DNA of 64,000 nt from Pseudomonas syringae (lineage in GTDB: Bacteria > Pseudomonadota > Gammaproteobacteria > Pseudomonadales > Pseudomonadaceae). This document shows positions 51,857 through 60,597 of this stretch, one piece after another. The position numbers and the translations under genes were made by a program. Within the stretch, counting starts at the first letter, position 1; the number at the start of each line of letters is the position of its first letter. The notes beneath the pieces were generated by a model. That model was not told where the DNA came from. It made no database searches and saw only the letters and a list, made by a program, of their open reading frames with translations. Where the stretch lies: the NCBI RefSeq assembly GCF_001698815.1, contig NZ_LGSI01000074.1:1-64000 (forward strand). Direction: 5' to 3'.

Positions 51857-52750
51857 ATGAAGAACTCCATGCTGTTGAGCTCAATGGCAGCTTTTGTGCT
51901 GTCTGCGTTTAGTCTGCTGGCCCAGGCCAAACCCGTTGAAGCAGTGGCTTCGTTCACGGTGATTGCCGACATGGTGCATAACGTCGGCGGTGATCGGGTG
52001 CATGTCACGTCGTTGATCGGACCAAACGGCGATCCCCACGTCTACGAGCCGACCCCGGCCGATGCGCTGGCCCTGAAAAAGGCCGATGTCGCGTTCGTCA
52101 GTGGTTTGCATCTGGAAGGCTGGCTCGACCGTTTGATCAAAGCCTCGGGCTACAAGGGCCAGCCGGTGGTGCTGTCCGATGGCATCAAGACCCGCAGCAT
52201 GGAAGAAGACGGCAAGCGCATCACCGATCCCCACGCCTGGAACAGCGCCGCCAATGGCGTGATCTACGTGCGCAATATCGTCGTGGCCTTGAAGAAGGCT
52301 GATCCCGAGGGTGCTAGTGTCTACCAGGCTAACGGCGCACGCTACATGGCGCAGTTGCAGGAACTCGACAGCTACGCGCGGACGCAGATCCAGTCGATCC
52401 CGGCCGCCAAGCGCAAGGTCCTGACTTCCCACGATGCTTTTGGTTATTTCGGCGATGCTTACGGCGTGACCTTCCTGTCGCCATTGGGTTTCTCCACCGA
52501 ATCTGAAGCGTCGGCGGCAGATGTCGGCAAGTTGATCCGCCAGATCAAGGCCGAGCACGTCAGTGCATACTTCTTTGAAAATTCTGGCGACCCGCGTCTG
52601 GTCAAACAAATCGCCGACGCCAGCGGCGCCCAGCCAGGCGGCGAACTGTACGTGGAATCCCTGTCGCCCGCCGACGGCCCGGCCGCCAGCTATGCGCAGA
52701 TGTTTCGCTACAACGTCGACAAGCTGGCGGCGGCGATGAAAGGGCAGTAA
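51857..52750 (+). CDS. Zinc/manganese ABC transporter substrate-binding protein
   Basis: A 297-residue metal-binding periplasmic protein of the ZnuA/TroA family: signal peptide (to about LLAQA, residue 23), then PVEAVASFTVIADMVHNVGG. Metal-ligand histidines sit in GDPHVYEPTP, DPHAWNS and TSHDAFGYFG, and an acidic residue late in the chain (FENSGDPR) would complete the site. The His-rich loop of true ZnuA is absent, so it could bind manganese; the Zur-like site upstream favours zinc. Start MKNSMLLSS has AAGGAAATG upstream. Confidence 0.92.
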   Translation: MKNSMLLSSMAAFVLSAFSLLAQAKPVEAVASFTVIADMVHNVGGDRVHVTSLIGPNGDPHVYEPTPADALALKKADVAFVSGLHLEGWLDRLIKASGYKGQPVVLSDGIKTRSMEEDGKRITDPHAWNSAANGVIYVRNIVVALKKADPEGASVYQANGARYMAQLQELDSYARTQIQSIPAAKRKVLTSHDAFGYFGDAYGVTFLSPLGFSTESEASAADVGKLIRQIKAEHVSAYFFENSGDPRLVKQIADASGAQPGGELYVESLSPADGPAASYAQMFRYNVDKLAAAMKGQ

Positions 52751-52765
52751 ACCCGATACGGTCCC

Positions 52766-52854
52766 GTTGGAGCAGGGCTTGCCCGCGAAGGCGTTGTGTC
52801 AGCCAAACGGGATTCGTCAGCAAAATCGCCTTCGCGGGCAAGCCTCGCTCCAAC
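52766..52854. terminator. REP-type inverted repeat between convergent genes
   Basis: A 28-base arm (52766-52793, starting GTTGGAGCAGGG) is complementary, with two mismatches, to 52827-52854. The pair lies between the metal-binding protein stop (52750) and the epimerase stop (52859). It could end both transcripts, and it carries the same 24-base family sequence as the left edge. Confidence 0.6.
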
Positions 52855-52858
52855 AGGT

Positions 52859-54007
52859 TCATTTTCCGATGAACTTGAACACCGTGGTCTGGGTGTAGGT
52901 TTTGCCCGGATCCAGACGCGTGCTTGGGAATTTCGGTTGGTTCGGCGCATCCGGGTAGTGTTGGGTTTCCAGGGTGAACGCGCCCCAATGCGGATAGACC
53001 TTGCCGGCCTTGCCATGGATGCTGCCGTCGAGGAAGTTGCCGGTGTACAACTGCACGCCGGGTTCGCTGGTAAACAACTGCAAACGCCGCCCGGATTGCG
53101 GATCGCTGACCTCGGCGGCGAGTTTGCTCACGTCGCCTTTGGTGTCCAGCACCCAGTTGAAATCGAAGCCGCCTTGCTTGGGTTCGGCGTATTTCAGCTG
53201 CTGATGATCGGCCTTGATGTTCTTGCCGATGGCCGTGGGTTTGAGGAAGTCCATGGGCGTACCGCTGACGGCGGGCAGCTCGCCCGTAGGGATCAGCTTT
53301 TCATTCACCGGCGTGTAGTGCGAAGCGTGCAGGGTCGCGACCTGCTTGAGCACATCGCCGTTGCCGGCGCCAGCCAGGTTGAAGTAACTGTGGTTGGTCA
53401 GGTTCAGCACCGTAGGTTTGTCGGTGGTGGCGCGGTACTGAATGCGCAGCTCGTTTTTCTCGTTCAGGCTGTAGGTGACTTCGGTGTTCAGTGCGCCGGG
53501 AAAACCCATTTCGCCATCGGCCGACAGGTAGGTCAGTTTCACCCCAACCCAGCCATTGCCGTTGCTCGGCTCGGCTTTCCAGACCCGCTTGTCAAAACCC
53601 TGGGGGCCGCCGTGCAAGGCATTGGTCTTGTCGTTTTGCGGAACCTGATAGGTCTTGCCGTCGAGGCTGAACTGGCCGCCCGCAAGGCGGTTGCCAAAAC
53701 GACCGATGGTCGCGCCGAAATACACCGTGCCGTTGTTCTGATAGCCCTGCACATCATCGAAACCCAGCACCACATCGTCGACCTTGCCGTTCTTGTCCGG
53801 CACCAGCAGCGACTGCAGCGTCGCGCCATAGGTTATGACGTTGGCTTCGATGCCATGGCTGTTGCGCAAGGTGTACTTCTCGACGGCGGTGCCATCGCTG
53901 GTAGCACCAAAGGCGCTGTGTTCACTGGAAAGCCCGGCCGCGTTGGCCGTCAGGGTTGCGATCATCAGGGACAGTCCAAAGCTGCTGAGCAGAGAAGAGG
54001 GTTTCAT
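52859..54007 (-). CDS. galM: Exported aldose 1-epimerase (galactose mutarotase)
   Basis: A 382-residue mutarotase with a signal peptide (MKPSSLLSSFGLSLMIATLT and following, cleavage about ANAAG, residue 24). Catalytic residues: His in LNLTNHSYFNLAGAG and Glu in FTLETQHYPDAPN. It interconverts anomers of galactose, glucose or arabinose in the periplasm, which suits the adjacent arabinose transporter. Length is longer than the cytoplasmic E. coli enzyme by about the signal and tail. It is divergent from the GntR gene. Confidence 0.92.
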   Translation of the reverse strand: MKPSSLLSSFGLSLMIATLTANAAGLSSEHSAFGATSDGTAVEKYTLRNSHGIEANVITYGATLQSLLVPDKNGKVDDVVLGFDDVQGYQNNGTVYFGATIGRFGNRLAGGQFSLDGKTYQVPQNDKTNALHGGPQGFDKRVWKAEPSNGNGWVGVKLTYLSADGEMGFPGALNTEVTYSLNEKNELRIQYRATTDKPTVLNLTNHSYFNLAGAGNGDVLKQVATLHASHYTPVNEKLIPTGELPAVSGTPMDFLKPTAIGKNIKADHQQLKYAEPKQGGFDFNWVLDTKGDVSKLAAEVSDPQSGRRLQLFTSEPGVQLYTGNFLDGSIHGKAGKVYPHWGAFTLETQHYPDAPNQPKFPSTRLDPGKTYTQTTVFKFIGK

Positions 54008-54311
54008 GGGTTGTTCTACCTTTTTTTGTTGTTTTGCGCAGTACCGATGGTTCGATCTGCAGTGGGACGTACGTAAACCTCATTTGATTGGTAAGACTAT
54101 TCATTCGTGATTTTAACGATAAGTGGATTTATAGACGATAAAAGCGTGCTTGAAAATTTAATCGTAATACTATTTAGTAGCTGCACGGGATTATTGGTTC
54201 TCATCAGCGTCTGGCAAAGTCGATTGCAGGGCCGTTGAGCTGACTTGACGCTCAATCATGTGATGATTAGCCTCGATCTGCGGAAAAACCGCATAGCGAG
54301 GCGTAAGCACG
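54008..54311. promoter_or_regulatory. Divergent promoter region of galM and the ara regulator
   Basis: 304 bases with AT-rich content. ACGATAA occurs twice, at 54116-54122 and 54135-54141, and ATCGTAA occurs in the inverse sense near 54161. These could be binding sites for the FCD-type regulator encoded to the right. Otherwise I see no gene; frames here are antisense extensions. Confidence 0.4.
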
Positions 54312-55028
54312 ATGAGCAGTAATTTCCACGCGTCGACGGTGGACCGGTTGGGCACCTGGATCGCGGCAGGCAATGTAGCGCCGGGGCAGGTGTTGAAGGT
54401 TGAAGCGGTATTGGCCGAGGAATTGGGCGTCAGTCGAACGGTGATTCGCGAGGCGATCAAGACGCTGGTCGCCAAAGGGTTGCTGGAAGTAGGGCCCAAA
54501 GTCGGGACACGGGTCATGCCAATGCGGAGCTGGAATCTGTTCGATCCGCAGGTTGTGGGTTGGCTGGCACGCAAGGGTTTGTCGCAAGGGTTTGTGATGG
54601 ATCTGCTCGACCTGCGCCGCACCATCGAGCCGATGGCGGTGCGTTGGGCTTGTGAAAGAGCCAGTCCGGAGCAGATTGCGGAGATCCAGATGGCATACGA
54701 GGCCCTGGCGATATCCGTGGCGGACAAGGGCGATTACAACCTGGCCGATCGGCGCTTTCATGAGGCGGTGCTGGCGGCCAGTCACAACCAGTTCATCGAG
54801 CAGATGTTGCCGGCGCTGGGTGCATTGCTGGCGGTGTCGTTCGAAGTGACCTCGGCAGTGCCGGGGGAATTGGGCAAGACGCTGCCGCTGCACAAGGAAC
54901 TGGCCGATGCGATTGCCACACGGGATGCAGCGCGCGGTGTCTGGGCGTGCATGACTCTGATCGAACAGGCGGCAGTGGTGATTGCCGGGTTTTTCTCCAG
55001 TCAGGCCGCCGCGCAATCGGCGGAGTAA
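54312..55028 (+). CDS. GntR-family (FadR/FCD) regulator of the sugar block
   Basis: A 238-residue GntR protein: winged helix (LKVEAVLAEELGVSRTVIRE, AIKTLVAKGLLEVGP) and a helical FCD effector domain with the metal/ligand residues in DRRFHEAVLAASHN and LHKELADAI. These regulators usually repress sugar-acid or sugar pathways and are released by an intermediate. It stands directly before the lactonase and araFGH genes, which makes them the expected targets (inference). Confidence 0.9.
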   Translation: MSSNFHASTVDRLGTWIAAGNVAPGQVLKVEAVLAEELGVSRTVIREAIKTLVAKGLLEVGPKVGTRVMPMRSWNLFDPQVVGWLARKGLSQGFVMDLLDLRRTIEPMAVRWACERASPEQIAEIQMAYEALAISVADKGDYNLADRRFHEAVLAASHNQFIEQMLPALGALLAVSFEVTSAVPGELGKTLPLHKELADAIATRDAARGVWACMTLIEQAAVVIAGFFSSQAAAQSAE

Positions 55029-55073
55029 ACGCAGTACCGATTAACCAAAAAAAATAATAACAAGGGTGATTTT

Positions 55074-55952
55074 ATGCACTGGCAGCCCGTAACCGAGCAC
55101 CGTTTCATGCTGGCCGAAGGACCGTTCTGGGATCACGAAACACTGGCGTTGTATTGGGTGGATATCGCGGCGCGGCTGGCCTGCCGCCTGGTTGATGGCC
55201 ACTTTCGTAAATGGCGGATGCCCGAAGCGGTATCTGCATTCATCCCCACCCATGCTGGCGATGCCCTGGTAACCCTGGCCAACGGCGTGTACCGCCTGGA
55301 TCTTGATTCCCCCGCCGATGAGCCGCGCTTGCGCCTGCTGTGTGTCGCCGATCCGGTCAGCGGCAACCGCGCCAATGAAGCCCGCTGCGACGCGCACGGC
55401 CGTCTATGGCTGGGCAGCATGCAAAACAATCTGGATGAAGAAGGCGGCGACTTGCCGTTGAAGCGTCGTTCGGGCGGTCTGTTCCGCGTCGATCATGACG
55501 CCAGCGTCACGCCGTTGCTCGCCGGGCAAGGCATCGTCAACACGCTGTTGTGGAACGCTGCGGGCGACGAGGTGTACAGCGCCGACAGCCTGGACGGGGT
55601 GATCTATCGTTATCCGATTCACGCTGATGGCCGCCTGGGTTCGCGTGACGTCTGGGCGGCCGAGCATGCTCGCGGCACGCCGGACGGTTCAGCCATGGAC
55701 GCCGAAGGGTATATCTGGAACGCACGCTGGGACGGTCATTGCCTGATTCGCTTCGCCCCGGACGGCAGCGTCGACCGGCTGGTGGAATTACCGGTCAGCC
55801 ATCCCACCAGTTGCGTATTCGGCGGCCCGGATCTTTCTACGCTGTATGTCACCAGCGCCGCGCCCGCCGATGCCAGGGGGCAGTTCGACGGCGCGTTATT
55901 GATGGCAGATGTGGGTGTGCAAGGCATGGCCTGCCACCGTTTTGCAGGATGA
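55074..55952 (+). CDS. SMP-30/gluconolactonase-family sugar lactonase
   Basis: A 292-residue six-bladed beta-propeller of the SMP-30 family. Calcium/zinc ligands match Glu in FMLAEGPFW, Asn in VSGNRANEARCD and Asp in SADSLDGVIY. Such proteins hydrolyse sugar lactones to acids. Next to an arabinose transporter it could be an L-arabinono- or galactonolactonase; the actual sugar is unresolved. It lies 45 bases after the GntR gene and 152 before araF. Confidence 0.9.
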   Translation: MHWQPVTEHRFMLAEGPFWDHETLALYWVDIAARLACRLVDGHFRKWRMPEAVSAFIPTHAGDALVTLANGVYRLDLDSPADEPRLRLLCVADPVSGNRANEARCDAHGRLWLGSMQNNLDEEGGDLPLKRRSGGLFRVDHDASVTPLLAGQGIVNTLLWNAAGDEVYSADSLDGVIYRYPIHADGRLGSRDVWAAEHARGTPDGSAMDAEGYIWNARWDGHCLIRFAPDGSVDRLVELPVSHPTSCVFGGPDLSTLYVTSAAPADARGQFDGALLMADVGVQGMACHRFAG

Positions 55953-56104
55953 ATTCGCTGTCCTCAGGATGCCGTGACACTAGGTTACATAGTCGGCATT
56001 CATAATATGATATGACTGTTTTCTGTTGTTTTGACGTCCTTGCGGTGTCCCAACAACCCTCCGCTGGACGCTGGTAGCTATTCAATAAAAATAAGGAGTT
56101 AGCT

Positions 56105-57109
56105 ATGTTGAGTCGCCACGGGATTCGCTCCCTGTGCTGTGTTGCCGTCGCCACTGCCGTTCTGGGCATGAGCGGCATTTCCTCCGCCGCCGAGACAATC
56201 AAGATCGGCTTTCTGGTCAAGCAAGCTGAAGAGCCCTGGTTCCAGACGGAATGGGCCTTTGCCGAGAAAGCCGGGAAGGATCTTGGTTTCGAGGTCATCA
56301 AAATCGCCGTGCCAGACGGTGAAAAAACCCTTGCCGCCATCGACAGCCTTGCCGCCAACGGCGCCAAGGGCTTCGTTATCTGCCCGCCAGATGTTTCGCT
56401 GGGCCCGGCCATTGTCGCCAAGGCCAAGGCCAATGACATGAAAGTCATGGCCGTCGATGATCGCTTTGTCGATGCCAGCGGCAAATTCATGGAAGATGTG
56501 CCGTATCTGGGCATGGCCGCTTTCGAGGTAGGTCAGAAACAGGGCGCCGCCATGGCTGCTGAAGCGAAGGTTCGTAACTGGGACTGGAAAGAGACCTACG
56601 CGATCATCAACACCTACAACGAGCTGGATACCGGTAAAAAGCGTACCGACGGTTCCGTCGATTCGTTGACCAAGGCTGGCCTGCCGCAAGACCACATTAT
56701 CTACGCGCCGCAGAAAACCCTCGACGTACCTGGCAGCATGGATTCCACCAACTCGGCCCTGCCTAAGCTGCCTGCGACCGCCAAGAACCTGATCATCGGC
56801 GGCATGAATGACAACACAGTCCTCGGCGGCGTGCGCGCCACCAGCACCAATGGTTTCAGCGCCAGCAATGTCATCGGAATCGGCATCAATGGCACCGACG
56901 CCATTGACGAATTGAAGAAGAAGGAAAGTGGCTTCTTCGGTTCGATGCTGCCAAGCCCGGACAAGGAAGGCTACAACACAGCCAAGTACATGTACGAGTG
57001 GGTCACGACTGGCAAGGAACCTCCGAAATACACCGCGATGGACGACGTGACATTGATCACCCGGGCCAACTTCAAGGAAGTGCTGACCAAGATCGGTTTG
57101 TACAAGTAA
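56105..57109 (+). CDS. araF: L-arabinose-binding periplasmic protein
   Basis: A 334-residue binding protein strongly resembling E. coli AraF: signal peptide (to about SSAAE, residue 29), then IKIGFLVKQAEEPWFQTEWA, IKIAVPDGEKTLAAIDSLAA and GFVICPPD in the same order. It captures L-arabinose (some homologues also take D-galactose). GGAGTTAGCT precedes the ATG. An AT-rich palindrome, TCATAATATGA, lies at 56000-56010 in the upstream gap and may be a regulator site. First gene of the transporter. Confidence 0.93.
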   Translation: MLSRHGIRSLCCVAVATAVLGMSGISSAAETIKIGFLVKQAEEPWFQTEWAFAEKAGKDLGFEVIKIAVPDGEKTLAAIDSLAANGAKGFVICPPDVSLGPAIVAKAKANDMKVMAVDDRFVDASGKFMEDVPYLGMAAFEVGQKQGAAMAAEAKVRNWDWKETYAIINTYNELDTGKKRTDGSVDSLTKAGLPQDHIIYAPQKTLDVPGSMDSTNSALPKLPATAKNLIIGGMNDNTVLGGVRATSTNGFSASNVIGIGINGTDAIDELKKKESGFFGSMLPSPDKEGYNTAKYMYEWVTTGKEPPKYTAMDDVTLITRANFKEVLTKIGLYK

Positions 57110-57197
57110 CCGCCTGGCGTCGTCTTGAGGCCTGAATTTCAGGTCGCCATCTGCAAGGCCTCGCTCCATTGACCGATGGAGCGAGGAGGAGGGTTCC

Positions 57198-58724
57198 ATG
57201 CAACAACTGGCCACTGAACAGCATCCATCCGCCGGCAGTCTGCGTTTCAACGGGATCGGCAAGACCTTTCCCGGTGTGCGTGCGCTGTCGGACATCAACT
57301 TTGAAGCACGTCCGGGCAGCGTCCACGCCTTGATGGGCGAAAACGGCGCAGGCAAGTCCACGCTGCTGAAGATTCTCGGCGGCTCATACCAGCCCAACAG
57401 TGGCAGCTTGTCCATTGGCGGGCGGGAACAGGTCTTCAAGTCCACGGCTGACAGTATTGCCGCCGGTGTCGCCGTAATCCACCAGGAACTGCAACTGGTC
57501 CCGGAAATGTCCGTCGCCGAAAACCTGTTGCTGGGCCACATGCCCAACCGCTGGGGCATGGTCAATCGGCGGGCCATGGTGCGCCGCGCCCGAGAACTGC
57601 TCAAAGGCCTGGCCGACGAAATCGACCCGAACACCCGCTTGGGCGATTTGTCCCTCGGTCAGCGCCAGTTGGTGGAAATCGCCAAGGCCATGTCACGTAA
57701 CGCCCATGTCATCGCCTTCGATGAACCCACCAGCAGTTTGTCGGCGCGAGAAATCGACCGTTTGATGGCGATCATCGTCAAGTTGCGCGACGAAGGTCGG
57801 GTCATCCTTTACGTGTCGCACCGTATGGAAGAGATCTTCCGGGTCTGCGATGCGGTGACGGTGTTCAAGGATGGTCGCTTCGTGCGCACCTTCGAGGACA
57901 TGGCCGACCTGGATCACGATCGGCTGGTGACCTGCATGGTCGGTCGCGACATTCAGGACATCTACAACTATCGCCCGTGCCAGCATCAGGGGCCGAGTCT
58001 GCGAGTGACGGGACTAATGGGTCCGGGGTTGCAGGAACCGGTGAGTTTCGCGGTGGAGAAGGGCGAAGTGCTGGGCTTTTTCGGCCTGGTGGGCGCTGGC
58101 CGTACCGAACTGTTCCGCATGCTTTCCGGCCTGACCCGCAGCAAGGCAGGCGTCCTGCAGATCGAGGGCAAGGCGCTGGAGCTCAAGTCCCCGCGTGACG
58201 CCATTGCCGCCGGAATTCTGTTGTGCCCGGAGGATCGCAAAAAAGAGGGCATCGTGCCGCTCTCCAGCGTGCAGGAAAATATCAATATCGGCGCGCGACC
58301 GCGTCACGTCAGCCTGGGTTGTCTGATTCAGGGGCGTTGGGAGCGCGACAACGCCAAGGCGCAGATCAAATCAATGAACGTCAAGACGCCCTCGGCGGAT
58401 CAGCAAATGCTGTTTCTCTCCGGCGGCAATCAGCAGAAGGCGATTCTCGGGCGTTGGCTATCGATGCCCATGAAAGTGCTGCTGCTGGATGAGCCGACGC
58501 GCGGCATCGACATCGGCGCGAAATCCGAGATCTATCAGATCATCCATAACCTTGCCGCCGATGGCATCGCGGTCATTGTCGTGTCCAGCGATCTGATGGA
58601 AGTCATGGGCATTGCTGACCGAATCCTGGTCATGAGCGAGGGCGCCATCACTGGCGAGCTTGCCCGCGACGAGGCCAATGAAGCACGACTGCTGCAACTG
58701 GCACTGCCGCGAACCCGCGTCTGA
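57198..58724 (+). CDS. araG: L-arabinose ABC transporter ATP-binding protein
   Basis: A 508-residue tandem-ATPase, as in all monosaccharide ABC importers of this class. The N-terminal half has Walker A MGENGAGKSTLLKILGG and signature LSLGQRQLVEIAKAM. The C-terminal half has the degenerate P-loop GFFGLVGAGRTELFRMLSG and signature LSGGNQQKAILGRWL. It matches E. coli AraG in length and order. AGGAGG lies just upstream of the ATG, 88 bases after araF. Confidence 0.94.
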   Translation: MQQLATEQHPSAGSLRFNGIGKTFPGVRALSDINFEARPGSVHALMGENGAGKSTLLKILGGSYQPNSGSLSIGGREQVFKSTADSIAAGVAVIHQELQLVPEMSVAENLLLGHMPNRWGMVNRRAMVRRARELLKGLADEIDPNTRLGDLSLGQRQLVEIAKAMSRNAHVIAFDEPTSSLSAREIDRLMAIIVKLRDEGRVILYVSHRMEEIFRVCDAVTVFKDGRFVRTFEDMADLDHDRLVTCMVGRDIQDIYNYRPCQHQGPSLRVTGLMGPGLQEPVSFAVEKGEVLGFFGLVGAGRTELFRMLSGLTRSKAGVLQIEGKALELKSPRDAIAAGILLCPEDRKKEGIVPLSSVQENINIGARPRHVSLGCLIQGRWERDNAKAQIKSMNVKTPSADQQMLFLSGGNQQKAILGRWLSMPMKVLLLDEPTRGIDIGAKSEIYQIIHNLAADGIAVIVVSSDLMEVMGIADRILVMSEGAITGELARDEANEARLLQLALPRTRV

Positions 58725-58763
58725 ACCTGGCCAAACACCGTGAAGAATAAAAAAGAGGTGCGT

Positions 58764-59729
58764 ATGTCTACCGAAACCAGCCTGACGGCTCCACGCCAAG
58801 GTCTCAATGTGCGTCGTTTAATCGACGACTGGGCAATGTTGATGGCCGCTGTGGGCATCTTCGTGCTTTGCGCGTTGCTGATCGATAACTTCATGTCGCC
58901 GCTGAACATGCGCGGTCTGGGCCTGGCGATTTCCACGGTGGGCATCGCCGCCTGCACCATGCTGTTCTGCCTGGCTTCCGGGCACTTCGATTTGTCCGTG
59001 GGCTCGGTTCTGGCCTGCTCCGGGGTCATCGCCGGGATTGTCATGCGCGACACGGACAGCCTGTTCCTCGGGATTTCGGCAGCCCTTGCCATGGGCCTTG
59101 TCGTAGGCCTGATCAACGGCATCGTGATTGCCAAGCTGCGGATCAACGCGCTGATCGCAACGCTGGCGACCATGCAGATCGTCCGCGGCCTTGCGTATAT
59201 TTTCTCCAACGGCAAGGCCGTCGGGGTGATGAACGAAGACTTCTTCGTGTTCGGCAACGGCCAGTTGTACGGCGTCCCGGTGCCGATCCTGATCACCATC
59301 GCCTGCTTCGCGTTCTTTGGCTGGCTGCTCAACTACACGACGTACGGGCGCAACACCCTGGCCATCGGCGGTAACCAGGAAGCCGCACTGCTGGCTGGCG
59401 TGCACGTGGATCGCACCAAGATCATCATCTTCGCCGTGCATGGCTTGATCGGCGCATTGGCCGGCGTGGTCCTGGCATCGCGGATGACCTCCGGGCAACC
59501 GATGATCGGCCAGGGCTTCGAACTGACCGTGATCTCGGCCTGCGTGCTGGGAGGGGTTTCGCTGAGCGGTGGCATCGGCATGATTCGCCATGTGATCGCC
59601 GGGGTGCTGATTCTGGCAATCATCGAAAACGCCATGAACCTGAAGAACATCGACACCTTCTACCAATACGTGATTCGCGGTTCGATTCTGCTGTTGGCGG
59701 TGATCATTGACCGGATGAAGCGTAGGTAA
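58764..59729 (+). CDS. araH: L-arabinose ABC transporter permease
   Basis: A 321-residue permease of the AraH/RbsC type with about ten spans. It closely follows E. coli AraH in GLAISTVGIAACTMLFCLAS, GHFDLSVGSV, ALIATLATMQIVRGLAYIFS and ASRMTSGQPMIGQGFELTVI. Start MSTETSLTAPRQ is used, eight codons inside the longest frame, with AAAGAGG before it. It completes araFGH. Confidence 0.94.
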   Translation: MSTETSLTAPRQGLNVRRLIDDWAMLMAAVGIFVLCALLIDNFMSPLNMRGLGLAISTVGIAACTMLFCLASGHFDLSVGSVLACSGVIAGIVMRDTDSLFLGISAALAMGLVVGLINGIVIAKLRINALIATLATMQIVRGLAYIFSNGKAVGVMNEDFFVFGNGQLYGVPVPILITIACFAFFGWLLNYTTYGRNTLAIGGNQEAALLAGVHVDRTKIIIFAVHGLIGALAGVVLASRMTSGQPMIGQGFELTVISACVLGGVSLSGGIGMIRHVIAGVLILAIIENAMNLKNIDTFYQYVIRGSILLLAVIIDRMKRR

Positions 59730-60027
59730 GGCTATCGTGTAGGACCGGCTTCAGCCGGGAGGGCGGCATTCCCAGCACAGAAACCACCTCGAATGTACCT
59801 GCCTCCTCGCGGATAAATCCGCTCCTACGGACCGCTGACTCGCGATCCTGTAGGAACGTTCGAAGGTTACGATGGCCGCGAGGTGGTGTGTCAGGCAGAC
59901 CGCCATCGCTGCCTCGCGCTGCTCGTAAACTCCCACATCAAGTCGCGTGATCCAACGCGATTTTTGGGGGTGCCCCCAAAATATGAAATCTCCTACGGAA
60001 ATTAAAAGATTGGCGAGCCCACGCTAA
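59730..60027. other. Intergenic region with two palindromes
   Basis: About 300 bases between araH and the ECF sigma gene. CCGGCT-TC-AGCCGG occurs at 59745-59758, and a repeat-family sequence CGCGGATAAATCCGCTCCTA lies near 59808. At 59963-59982 TTTTGGGGG and CCCCCAAAA flank TG, forming a perfect 9-bp stem that could end transcription either way. No gene is supported. Confidence 0.55.
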
Positions 60028-60056
60028 CTAATTAGAATGATTCTCATTTTAATTAG
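60028..60056. promoter_or_regulatory. Fur box upstream of the ECF sigma gene
   Basis: CTAATTAGAATGA (60028-60040) and TCATTTTAATTAG (60044-60056) form a 13-base inverted repeat with one mismatch around TTC. The core AATGA-N3-TCATT matches the Fur consensus. It lies immediately before the sigma gene, so iron-dependent repression is expected. Confidence 0.8.
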
Positions 60057-60060
60057 TGAC

Positions 60061-60597
60061 ATGCGCAGTGGGCCGTTCAGCATGAGGCAAACAGCAGGGC
60101 CTTCAGAGGCCACTCTGGAAAATTTCTACCGTGAGCACCGCAGCTGGCTGGAAAACTGGCTGCGCGCGCGGCTGGGTAATGCGTGGGATGCGGCCGACCT
60201 GAGCCAGGATACGTTTGTCCGGGTGCTGGCCAGCCAGCACAGCGAACCGCTGACCCAACTGCGTGAACCTCGCGCTTATCTGCTGACGGTCGGCAAGCGT
60301 TTGCTGGTCAATCACTATCAGCGTCGCAGCCTTGAGCAGGCTTATCTTCAGGCCTTGGCGACCTTGCCCGAGAGCGTCATCCCGTCGCCTGAACAGCGCT
60401 GGATTCTACTGGAAACCCTGCAAGCCCTGGATGAATTGCTCGACGCGTTGCCTTTGGCGGTGCGCCGGGCTTTTTTGTGGGCGCAACTGGAAGGTCTGGG
60501 TTATGCGCAGATCGCGCAGCGGCTGCAGGTGTCCGAGCGCACGGTGAAACGCTACATGGCCCAGGCTTACACCCATTGTCTGATGGCCGAGCTGTGA
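60061..60597 (+). CDS. FecI-type ECF sigma factor
   Basis: A 178-residue extracytoplasmic-function sigma factor of the FecI/iron-starvation group. Region 2 includes DAADLSQDTFVRVLA and region 4 includes LEGLGYAQIAQRLQVSERTV with the recognition helix before KRYMAQAYTHC. The longest frame begins inside the Fur box (ATG 60037-60039), which is unlikely. I use the ATG at 60061; the ATG at 60082 (MRQTAGPSEATLENFY) is an alternative. It overlaps fecR-like gene start by GTGA. It directs transcription of the receptor gene when the receptor signals. Confidence 0.9.
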   Translation: MRSGPFSMRQTAGPSEATLENFYREHRSWLENWLRARLGNAWDAADLSQDTFVRVLASQHSEPLTQLREPRAYLLTVGKRLLVNHYQRRSLEQAYLQALATLPESVIPSPEQRWILLETLQALDELLDALPLAVRRAFLWAQLEGLGYAQIAQRLQVSERTVKRYMAQAYTHCLMAEL

